Source of the DNA: Nilaparvata lugens
Lineage: Eukaryota > Arthropoda > Insecta > Hemiptera > Delphacidae
Direction of reading: 5' to 3'
DNA length: 64,000 nt
Assembly: GCF_014356525.2 (NCBI RefSeq)
Contig: NC_052507.1
Span: forward strand, 3,199,992 to 3,263,991
Shown here: in pieces, positions 24,291 to 32,615 of the stretch
How the letters are laid out: each line of letters begins with the position of its first letter
How positions within the stretch are numbered: the first letter of the stretch is position 1
Translations under genes and position numbers: made by a program
Notes under the pieces: model-generated
What the model was told of the DNA's origin: nothing
What the model saw: the letters and a program-made list of their open reading frames with translations, nothing else
Databases searched by the model: none

Positions 24291-24424
24291 GTGAACAACA
24301 TTGTCATCATGCAAGCATGATGACTCAGTCGAGAGCTAACCAAACTTATCAGCTCAGAAAGCTAATAAAAAAACGGAAGGAGCAGGATAGGCAACCCGCT
24401 CATCTCACTCTCTATTTTTCTCAT

Positions 24425-24537
24425 TATACCTATATATATACTTTGCACTCAATATACTGATATAGACGTGCAACTATATACATATGTAGTCAAAGATATT
24501 TTATTGTAAACCTATATACTTTGCACTTTATATACTG
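24425..24537. repeat. ~82-bp AT-rich tandem repeat, left part
   Basis: Units share 'cctatatactttgcacttta' and 'tatactgatatag'. The array continues on the far side of the gypsy element (34410-34720), which inserted inside it. Confidence 0.7.
24534..24537. other. Target-site duplication ACTG (left)
   Basis: ACTG directly precedes the left LTR and is repeated at 34410-34413 directly after the right LTR. A 4-bp duplication is usual for Ty3/gypsy integration. Confidence 0.75.
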
Positions 24538-24743
24538 TCTGAGTAGATTTTTGCCCACACCTATTTCTATCAGAGTTCCCAGTGTCGCTCTGGGCCGGCT
24601 AAACTCAGTCGGCGACTGGGGAGGGCCGCGGCAGGGGACGGGAGTCTTGGTGGGGCGTCCGTCAACCACCCTCGCTCGGGTTGGGGGTTGAAACAGGGTT
24701 TTGAGTGCTTTGGAGGAATGTTTCCCTCTTTTAGGAAAGAGGG

Positions 24744-24761
24744 GCCGTGCTTTCGCACTGC
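24744..24761 (-). other. Single GNRA-hairpin unit in the LTR
   Basis: Sense strand GCAGTGCGAAAGCACGGC: the outer GC pairs with GC, then an A.G mismatch, a 4-bp stem GTGC/GCAC and a GAAA loop. It is identical to units of the internal array at 26598-27752; the other LTR has it at 32822-32839. Confidence 0.8.
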
Positions 24762-24848
24762 CAAACAGGGTTGGTCGCGGAAAGAAGGGAACAGGAACCT
24801 TGCAGTGTTAGTCGTGAGAAAGGGCCTCGTGTCGTGACTAAGTCTTAG

Positions 24849-25845
24849 TCCTCGGGCACCGGGTGTCTTCCCGGGGTCCGGGTTGGTTGCGGGGCCCTGG
24901 TAAAGGCTTTCCCTGGCCTTCCCAGAGGTCCTCTTGTGATCCCGCACTAGACGAGTGCGCTGCGGCGGCCAGTACTCTAGACTTTCCTAAGTCCTACTGG
25001 CCGGGCACTAGCTGTCCTCCCGGGGTCCGGATCGGCCGCGGAGTTGCGGGAAAGGCTTTTCCTGGCCTTCCTAGACGTCCTCTTGCGATCCCGCACTGGA
25101 CCAGCGCGCTGCGGCGGCCAGCACTCTGGACTTTCCTAAGTCCTACTGGCCGGGCACTAGCTGTCCTCCTGGGGTCCGGATCGTCCGCGGAGTTGCGGGA
25201 AAGGCTTTTCCTGGCCTTCCTAGACGTCCTCTTGCGATCCCGCACTGGACCAGCACGCTGCGGCGGCCAGCACTCTGGACTTTCCTAAGTCCTACTGGCC
25301 GGGCACTAGCTGTCCTCCTGGGGTCCGGATCGTCCGCGGAGTTGCGGGAAAGGCTTTTCCTGGCCTCCCTAGACGTCCTCTTGCGATCCCGCACTGGACT
25401 AGTGCGCTGCGGCGGCCAGTACTCTGGACTTTCCTAAGTCCTACTGGCCGGGCACTAGCTGTCCTCCTGGGGTCCGGATCGTCCGCGGAGTTGCGGGAAA
25501 GGCTTTTCCTGGCCTTCCTAGACGTCCTCTTGCGATCCCGCACTGGACCAGCGCGCTGCGGCGGCCAGCACTCTGGACTCTCCTAAGTCCTACTGGCCGG
25601 GCACTAGCTGTCCTCCTGGGGTCCGGATCGTCCGCGGAGTTGCGGGAAAGGCTTTTCCTGGCCTTCCTAGACGTCCTCTTGCGATCCCGCACTGGACTAC
25701 TGCGCTGCGGCGGCCAGCACTCTGGACTTTCCTAAGTCCTACTGGCCGGGCACTAGCTGTCCTCCTGGGGTCCGGATCGTCCGCGGAGTTGCGGGAAAGG
25801 TCTTTCCTGACCTTCCTGGATGTCCTATCTCGCCTCGATGCCCCA
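24849..25845. repeat. 149-bp tandem repeats in the LTR (about 6.5 units)
   Basis: 'tcctactggccgggcactag' recurs at 24992, 25141, 25290, 25439, 25588 and 25737, exactly 149 bp apart. A diverged 143-bp unit precedes them and the last unit degenerates after 25800. Open frames inside (about 83 codons, repeated every 149 bp) are by-products of the repeat. Confidence 0.9.
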
Positions 25846-26332
25846 CTGGTGGCCTACCAATGGGGAGTCAGGTTTCGACCAAACCTGACGTGTTGTCGTT
25901 GGTCGAAACTGGCAACCCGTCGTCCAAACAGGTTAAGTGTCGTTTAACACTCGCCCAAACGAGTGTAGAGCAGTGGAGTTCACTGTGTGAGAGGCTAATC
26001 AACTTTAGCCTCGACACAACTCCCGGTCGCTGAAGAAATCGGAGTTCACTTAGTACTGGTGTACTGTGACGTTGCTAGCTGCTCGCTGCTTCCTTCTCAC
26101 CTCTCTCGACCGCTCGACTTGGCTCTCCGAACTCGACTGCCTCTTGCTGGCCTTTCTCGAGCCTCCCTCAGTGACCGAGAGGGAGGGGAGAGAGGATGCG
26201 CAGCAACGCTGAGCGGTAGGCCAGTGGCTGGCTTGAACGTTGACCTCTCAGATTCTATGATAGATAGCCGAGCGTCGAATAAATGAGCCCTACATTCAAT
26301 GCCTTTCTCTAGTTACGATATACATCGTGACA

Positions 26333-26597
26333 CACTGTTCCTACTAAGGGAAGGGGGGGGAAAAGAGAGGGTGAGGAGAGGGGGGGGTGAGGATGGAAGG
26401 GTAAACGGCAGACAGAAGGTCCCAAATGCCTGAGTACATTCTGCTGCCTCTCCGCCGGTCAACATAGACCGAACATAAGCTGGGCGCCAGTTGGTTCCTC
26501 GCCAACCGGTGGTGATGCGTCGGCACCATCCGAAGAAATGAGCAAGCTACCCGGCCAGATCCTAGGCCTAGCTTCAGAGAAGATCTTGAAGATCTGC
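26333..26597 (-). other. Sense-strand 3' end of the element's internal region; C-rich where a purine tract is expected
   Basis: Next to the 3' LTR the sense strand reads AGTAGGAACAGTG, only weakly purine-rich as a polypurine tract. Further in, 26347-26400 is G-rich on the plus strand (several runs of 3-9 G), so C-rich in sense. No protein is recognised. Confidence 0.5.
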
Positions 26598-27752
26598 GCC
26601 GTGCTTTCGCACTGCGTTGAGACGCCGTGTTCGCACACTGCAAGAGACCGCCGTGTTTGCACACTGCAAGAGGCCGCCGTGCTTCCGCACTGCGATGGGG
26701 GACGCCGTGCTTTCGCACTGCAAGAAACGCCGTGCTTTCGCACTGCAAAGGACCGCCGTGCTTCCGCACTGCAATGGGGGACGCCGTGTTTGCACACTGC
26801 AAGAGGCCGCCGTGCTTCCGCACTGCGATGGGGGACGCCGTGCTTTCGCACTGCAAGAAACGCCGTGCTTTCGCACTGCAAAGGACCGCCGTGCTTCCGC
26901 ACTGCAATGGGGGACGCCGTGTTCGCACACTGCAAGAGGCCGCCGTGCTTCCGCACTGCGATGGGGGACGTCGTGTTTGCACACTGCAAGAGGCCGCCGT
27001 GCTTCCGCCGTGCTTCCGCACTGCGAAAATAAGGACGCGGTGCTTGCGCACTGCAAAAGGAACGCCGTGCTTTCGCACTGCCCGGGGCGCCGTGCTTCTG
27101 CACTGCCAGGAACGCTATGCTTTCGCATCGCGAAAAGGACGCCGTGCTCCCGCACTGCAGAGTTGCCGTGTTTCCACACTGCCGAGGACGCCGTGCTTCC
27201 GCACTGCAGATGAGAGTCGCGGTGCTCTCGCACTGCCAGGAGAGGCGGGTAACACAAAAAAAACGAGGTGAACAACACCTCAGACAGGTTCTGGGAACCC
27301 AAATAACATTGCAAGGGAAACGCCGTGCTTCCGCACTGCAATGAGTCGCCGTGCTTGCGCAATGCATGTGCCGGGCTTTCGCCCTGCATGGCCGTGTTTT
27401 CACACTGCCTTGCTTCGCCGTGCTTGCGCACTGCATGTGCCGGGCTTTCGCCCTGCATGGCCGTGTTTTCACACTGCCTTGCTTCGCCGTGCTCGCGCAC
27501 TGCTTGTGCCGGGCTTTCGCCCTGCATGGCCGTGTTTTCACACTGCCTTGCTTCGCCGTGCTCGCGCACTGCTTGTGCCGGGCTTTCGCCCTGCATGGCC
27601 GTGTTTTCACACTGCCGAGGACGCCGTGCTTGCGCACTGCATGTGCCGGGCTTTCGCCCTGCATGGCCGTGTTTTCACACTGCCTTGCTTCGCCGTGCTT
27701 GCGCACTGCATGTGCCGGGCTTTCGCCCTGCATGGCCGTGTTTTCACACTGC
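26598..27752 (-). repeat. Array of ~44 GNRA-tetraloop hairpins in the gypsy 3' region
   Basis: Units of about 18 bp follow the sense pattern GC-A-[4-bp stem]-GNRA-[4-bp stem]-G-GC. Stems seen: GTGC/GCAC, GTGT/ACAC, GGGC/GCCC and ATGC/GCAT. Loops seen: GAAA, GGAA, GCAA, GCGA, GGGA and GAGA, all GNRA. Exceptions: one AGAA loop (27096-27115), one single-mismatch stem (27350-27365) and one truncated unit (about 27000). The left part (26598-27235) has irregular spacers of 4-15 bp. After an 85-bp break, the right part (27323-27752) is a higher-order repeat of 68-69 bp with three hairpins per unit (six copies; 'ccgggctttcgccc' at 27371, 27440, 27509, 27578, 27646 and 27715). Long frames on both strands arise only because the unit lacks stop codons. 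Confidence 0.85.
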
Positions 27753-28040
27753 CTTACCTTCCAGCATCAGACAGCTGGAATGAATCCCCAACACGACCAG
27801 GAACTTGTCGTGGTCTCAGCAATAGTCAGCTGAGATACAGCTCCAATAATCCCAGGAGCTCGTCGAGGAAGAAGACTCAAGTTGCAGTCCCCATCCTCAA
27901 GAAGAAACGTGATACACAACAATGTACCACTCCACAGGAGGCAGAAGTTGATAGAGGCGAAATGGAGTCCAGGAAAATTACCAAGCGTCAGAGTGATGGA
28001 TACTCTCAGTTAGTTCAGTGTATCAGCAACTTATTGTTCA
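27753..28040 (-). other. Element-internal sequence between the hairpin array and the AT-rich block
   Basis: Moderate GC, no recognised domain on either strand. 'cagctggaatgaat', 'aacttgtcgtggtctcagc' and 'aatagtcagctgagatac' suggest small inverted words. Confidence 0.35.
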
Positions 28041-29954
28041 CAATAAAATATGAGAGATGATAATATGATGAGGAATACTGAATTATATGGTTGACATGAA
28101 GCCACTAGTTGTGATGTTACACCACATATTTCGATTTTATATCACAATTAAATGTGGTCGAAATAATAATTCATTTTCGATCTGTTATGAGGTTCACAGC
28201 CTTCTCATTATATCACAATAATAAAATCGGAACTATAAATTTCAACTCAATATTCCACTTCTCACTGTTCATTTCAATAATGAAATCAATCACATGATTT
28301 ACTTATGCAAAGTAACCATCCATTGGATATAAATGACAGTGTGTTTATTATAACAGATAACATCTGCTAATTAATTCACAATCAGTGAACATTTATTGCT
28401 CAATCTCTCTTTCTCACTTCAAGACTTATTTCACCTCGAAATAAATCTTAATTTACTTTTTCAAAGTAATTATTCACACAAGGCGTGTATAATGACACAA
28501 CAGTTGTTAATTAATTCACATTCAGTAAATATTGATTTTCCGAAAAATAATCACAACAATCAGCACAAATAGTAATAATTGAATGAATCAATACACCGTC
28601 AATAATAACTCATGATGGTAGGCTGAGTAAGAATTAGATTCACCCTCGAGACGTGATCTAATTCCAAACTAACAATAGCACGATCTAACACAGACTGACT
28701 CAATAGCAGTAGAATATCTGGAAAAACTAGAATTCACATGAATTCTATTTTATAAATTGTTATTGAAAAGGAGAAGTAATTCTCTACAGACTAGAAGCTT
28801 GGCGATAGCAGTTAGCCAGTTGAGATAATGTTTATCTTATCTGTACAGCACAGCTCAAATAACTTTTCCATCCAACATAGAATTAATTCCCATTGAAATA
28901 ATAATTATTTTATTCCAATTTATCGTAAGTTCTCCGACTTTATTTTCAAGTGAAATATTAGAAAATTTAAATCATAATCTGAAGCTAATAACCACCGATT
29001 GTAGTACATCTCGACTCACAATCAAACGCAATTTATTCATTCCACATGAATAATTAATTGCAATGTAATTCACTTTTATCCCACAGTATAATAACGTCTG
29101 TTAATTAACTGCATCGTAACACTTTACACGGATTTAAGCAATTACCACCAGCTTCATTAAATGATTTCAATTATTATAACCATTACCTCATGGTTAAAAT
29201 ATTAGTCAGATCATACTGATTTATAATATTTTCTAATATTCTCTATCCACTCATTCCGCCATCAACTATTTATGGCAAATAGAAAACATGCTACTGCAAA
29301 TTTTGTTTGTTAACCCGTACTTGGTTACAACAATATCGGTAATATACCGATCAAGAAAATTCAGTCTAGTTGGAATCGACTTTGGCTGTTATTAACTAGT
29401 CATAGACTGTAGAAAATTTTCTTGATTACCCTTGCTTGGTCACATCATAATGTTGTACATAAATTTCAAACTGAAATTACTGAGATTGCCTTCAGATCAA
29501 AAGAAATGCATTAATTTGTCAATAATAATTTTTTCCATTTAATTCAGCCATTGCTTTATGACTGATTATATTAATTAAACTGTAATGGTTGAGTTGCCAT
29601 TTAGTTTAATAAAACCCTATTTTATAGGAAAAATTAAACGGAATATGCTTTTTCCTTCTCTTCCTTTCAATATACTATTGACAAATTTCTTTCAACAACA
29701 ATAAATTATGTCAGTCTATTAATATTTTCATTATTTTCGGAATCGTGCTAATGGTATTAATTTTCAAAATTCGGCTGATAAATTCGTGCTAATAATTCTG
29801 AATTAATTTTCTTCAATTTCTATACAATTTTGTCTTTGATAACAAAATTTAATTTCCTCATTTTAAATGGGATAATTTATGAATCAAAAATAGCTCTAAA
29901 GCTGTGATATGATTGAACTTCTATGATATTCACCCCTTCTCGCCTCTTACCTCC
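28041..29954 (-). other. AT-rich non-coding block inside the gypsy element
   Basis: About 1.9 kb without any useful frame, in sharp contrast to the GC-rich array and LTRs. A diverged internal repetition is visible: 'gctaattaattcaca', 'gttaattaattcaca' and 'gttaattaactgca' near 28366, 28506 and 29099. It lies where pol or env sequence would end in a full element. Its origin (captured host DNA, decayed spacer or another insertion) is unknown. Confidence 0.5.
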
Positions 29955-30560
29955 TTATTGGCGGCGCGTGACACCTCTCTGGTATCCCATCCTCCGGATA
30001 GGCAGCGACCCTCTATAGACTCGCTCGGCCTCCTGCTGTCCATCCGCTCGAATTCCGTCCACCTTTTCCGCAACTGCTCCATCACCATCCTCTTCCTCAT
30101 CTTCGGGCAGGTGTGGCTGGAGCTTGGTGCCCTTCTCGTGCACAGTAAACCTCTTACCGGCACTCAACATTTCCTTGACCTCATATGGGCCAGAAAATTC
30201 CGGCGCTAACCTCGCGGCAAGCTGATTAGCACCCGAGGACAGGTGACACTCCTTCCTGTAGACTAGCTGTCCAGAGTTCACCTTCCTTGTCCTCCTTTTC
30301 CAATTATAATACCGGTTGGCATTATAATTCTTGTTTCTAATATCTGAAACTACTTTGAGTGTAGTTTCCAGCACCGGCAGTCTTCTAGACTGCACTGCTT
30401 GACGATTATCTCCAGCTCCTTGCTGAAAATTATCCTCCTTCTTCCGCCTCCGGTACAGCTTTTCCGGACAGCTGAACCTCCAGTGCCCAGCTCGTTTACA
30501 GTGCCAGCAAATGAACTTTCCACGGGCTGGAGAATTTTCTGAGAAAGAAATTCCTCTTTT
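29955..30560 (-). pseudogene. Pol remnant: zinc knuckle joined to integrase C-terminal (GPY/F) domain
   Basis: An open frame of about 200 codons begins just after a stop at 30563-30561. Near its start is a CCHC knuckle (CWHCKRAGHWRFSC, about 30470-30515). After a basic stretch comes the C-terminal part of a Ty3/gypsy integrase: 'YNANRYYNWKRR', 'SGQLVYRKE' and 'LAPEFSGPYEV', the GPY/F module. The catalytic HHCC and DDE domains, RNase H and reverse transcriptase are missing between protease and this segment. An acidic run (PEDEEEDGDG) follows. The knuckle resembles the gag knuckle at about residues 143-156 of the next frame, so this may be a recombinant join with a second gag fragment rather than a simple deletion. 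Non-functional as integrase. Confidence 0.7.
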
Positions 30561-31705
30561 CTAGTCTTCCACACGGCTCCTACGTGTTTCTGGACTTGAG
30601 GAAATTTCTTCTTCTCCTGCTTCTTCACAGGAATAATTCCAGGTGGCTTCCTTGGCCTCCCTATGGCAGGCTGGGTTTTAACAGTAGCCAGCCTCGAGTT
30701 GACAGCTCCTTTTCCCACTTTTGGAGTGGAAATATCGTCTCCAATGTGCTTTTTGACGAGATGAGGATCCCATTCCACTGACCGGGAATAGGGGTCTATT
30801 TTCACCCGGTGCTCACGGAGAAACTCCATACCGAGCAGGATATCTGAAGAAAGCCCATCCATTATTGTGAGTGTTGTTAATAGGGATATTCTGCCGATTT
30901 TCAGGTTGATTATAACACCACCTCGCAGACGTGCAGCCGCTCCATTAGCCATAGCAGCGCCGCGCTGCACAGGCTCTCGTTCCACTGCTTCCAAACTATT
31001 AAAAGCTTTAGAGCTAATATAGTTGGACTCTGCTCCGGTGTCGAGAAGAGCACTATACTGTCTGTCTCCTATTTCCACCATAGTGAAGAGACGGCTGTCA
31101 TCCTGGAGCTCCGGCTCTAGCTGGATTTGAAGTCTTGTTTTAACCACAGCTGTTTTATCAGAAGTCTTCTTCTGCTCTCTCTCACAGGAACAATTCAGTC
31201 GTGGCTTCCCGCACTTTGAGCAGAGTGAAACCTCCGGACACTCAGATCTCCAGTGTCCCGCCTTCTTGCACTGCCAACACAAGGGTCCTTCTGTAGGCTG
31301 TTCACTCCGGCGCTGTGTCGTAGTCGTCTCCTGTCGAGGCTTGGTCTGCTTCCTCACCTCCTCCTGCTTCACAGCTCGTTGTCTCTGTTGAGCACTCTTC
31401 TCCTCGAATTTAATTCGTTTATATTGCCTCGCTAAGTGTAGCAAGTTGTCGGTGGTGTACACTTCAGCCTCCCTGATGTAGAGCTTGTAGCGTGGTAAAA
31501 GATTTTTGTACAATCTCTGTACCTGGCTACTCTCTGAAAAACCACCTCTTCTCCTCATCAGCGTTAGCAGCTCCTCGACATAGTCGTCTATGAGCTCGCC
31601 TTCTCTCTGCCGCCTGTCGAGAATTTCATTCTCAAGATCCTCCTCATAAGTAGGTGGATAGTAACGAGACCGAAAGTCTCTCAGGAAATCGTCCAGTGTC
31701 TCCAC
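30350..31705 (-). pseudogene. Gag C-terminal half plus aspartic protease, frameshifted from gag start
   Basis: The frame opens without an ATG (at GTG) and continues the capsid-like region. From about residue 2 'ETLDDFLRDFRSRYY' begins the classic retrotransposon-gag helical segment. A CCHC knuckle is at 143-156 (CWQCKKAGHWRSEC), with a second Cys cluster (C162, C165, C172, C174). The protease has its catalytic motif DTGA at 222-225 and the hydrophobic-Gly segment 'DILLGMEFL' at 288-296, both needed for a retropepsin fold. The protein would process Gag-Pol in virus-like particles. After about residue 380 it runs out of frame with the integrase remnant. The upstream gag frame ends inside its start; the two overlap for about 30 bases with no X-XXY-YYZ slippery site, so a small deletion in a G run is more likely than programmed frameshifting. 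Confidence 0.8.
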
Positions 31706-32568
31706 TGTTCTCTCCTATTCCTCATCCATAAGGAACATTTCCCCGCTAACATTTCAGGTAGCGCTGGAAATAACTGTCTGCTAGACAAGCCATATGCTTG
31801 TTGCAGCTCCTCGAGCCGCTCCATAAAACTTGGAGCATCTCCACTCCCATCATATGAGAGCCGCCACCCTCGAACCTTGTCACACACGGCACCCGGGTCC
31901 ATACAGGATGTAGCAGGCACCGCTGACCTGGTAGGTGACCTCAACACATGCCTAGACATGTTATTATGCCTCTCCGGCATCTCCGGCCTCACCAGCGCAG
32001 GCTCTGCCTCCTCGCTAACTGGTGCTGGCCTTCGCGCTCCTCGACGAAGTGCCTCCTCCCCATTATCCAGAACGGGGAGCATCGCAACAATCCGCTGTCG
32101 TTGCTCCAGTAGAGCCCTCCTCAGGCTTGTACTTGTGCTATCTGTCAGCACTGAGTCGAGTATTAGATCAATCAAGCCCTGATCGTGCACTCTGTACACC
32201 CAGGAGTTGCTGGAGTCTCCATCGAACTCTGGAGACGTCTCCTTGGGTATTTCTTCCAGTCTGGAACATGCAGTGGCCTCCGCGACTGGTGGCCACAAAG
32301 CTGCAGCTCCTTCCTCTTCCTGACCTGTGCCAGCTCCGCCACCGATCCTGTTCAGACCGGCGGCCTCCACTATTGTCCTCCGGTGGTTTTCGACAAGAGC
32401 TCTCCTGAGCTCTGCCATTGTACCTGTTGTAGGTAGCCCTGCTGATGCTGCTAGATCCACTGCTTCATTCCGGTGGAGTTTGTAAATCCAAGACACTCCT
32501 GGATCGCTGCTATCCTCTCGCGCCTCCTGGTCTTCTCTGGCGCGATTACATTTCTCTTCTGCACTCAT
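31681..32568 (-). pseudogene. gag: Gag N-terminal half with duplicated SAP-like module
   Basis: It starts at the first ATG, 25 bases after the primer-binding site. Residues 26-63 and 121-158 are two copies of one helical module: 'WIYKLHRNEAVDLA' with 'ELRRALVEN', and 'WVYRVHDQGLIDL' with 'SLRRALLEQ'. They resemble SAP or LEM-type helix-extended-helix folds, which in other proteins bind nucleic acid. A proline- and charge-rich linker follows, then the start of a capsid-like region (RGWRLSYDGSGDAPSFMERL ... LWMRNRREQW). The reading frame breaks at residue 290 and stops five codons later, while homologous sequence continues in the -1 frame. Gag would form the particle shell; this copy gives only a truncated protein. 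The family assignment is sound; the module's function is inference. Confidence 0.75.
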
Positions 32569-32593
32569 TGCTGCTTTTCTCCTCCTGCCTTGG

Positions 32594-32611
32594 GCCCCAC
32601 GTTGGGCGCCA
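32594..32611 (-). other. Primer-binding site for tRNA-Lys(CUU)
   Basis: Sense strand TGGCGCCCAACGTGGGGC is complementary over 18 bases to the known 3' end of tRNA-Lys (CUU). It lies 4 bases inside the 5' LTR, the right position for minus-strand cDNA priming. Several retroelements, including foamy viruses, use the same primer. Confidence 0.85.
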
Positions 32612-32615
32612 ATCT

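Larger units (their letters stand above)
24538..26332 (-). repeat. 3' LTR of the gypsy element (1795 bp)
   Basis: Identical to 32616-34409 except for about two differences. In sense orientation it runs from TGTCACGATG to CTACTCAGA. It is very long for the group because it contains tandem 149-bp repeats (24849-25845). It also holds one copy of the GNRA hairpin unit (24744-24761) and a GC-rich segment around 26000-26290. Confidence 0.85.

Noticed and set aside
24994..25692. Repeated 83-codon frames in the LTR
   Set aside because: They recur every 149 bp because the DNA repeats, and appear in both LTRs.
26059..26286. 75-codon plus-strand frame in the LTR (also at 34136-34363)
   Set aside because: Duplicated only because the LTR is duplicated; antisense to the element and without a recognisable domain.
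26459..27733. Long open frames (up to 424 codons) on both strands across the hairpin array
   Set aside because: They are repetitive Arg-Lys-His-Gly or Gln-Cys-Glu-Ser-type translations of an 18-bp unit without stop codons. Several frames are open at once and no domain or start context supports them.
26598..27752. CRISPR-like array
   Set aside because: Animal DNA; the 'spacers' are themselves repeated and short, and the whole lies inside an LTR retrotransposon.
31681..31714. Programmed -1 frameshift within gag
   Set aside because: No slippery heptamer in the overlap, and the break falls inside the continuous capsid-like region rather than between gag and pro.
31253..32436. Plus-strand frames opposite gag
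   Set aside because: Antisense shadows of the well-supported gag/protease reading frames.
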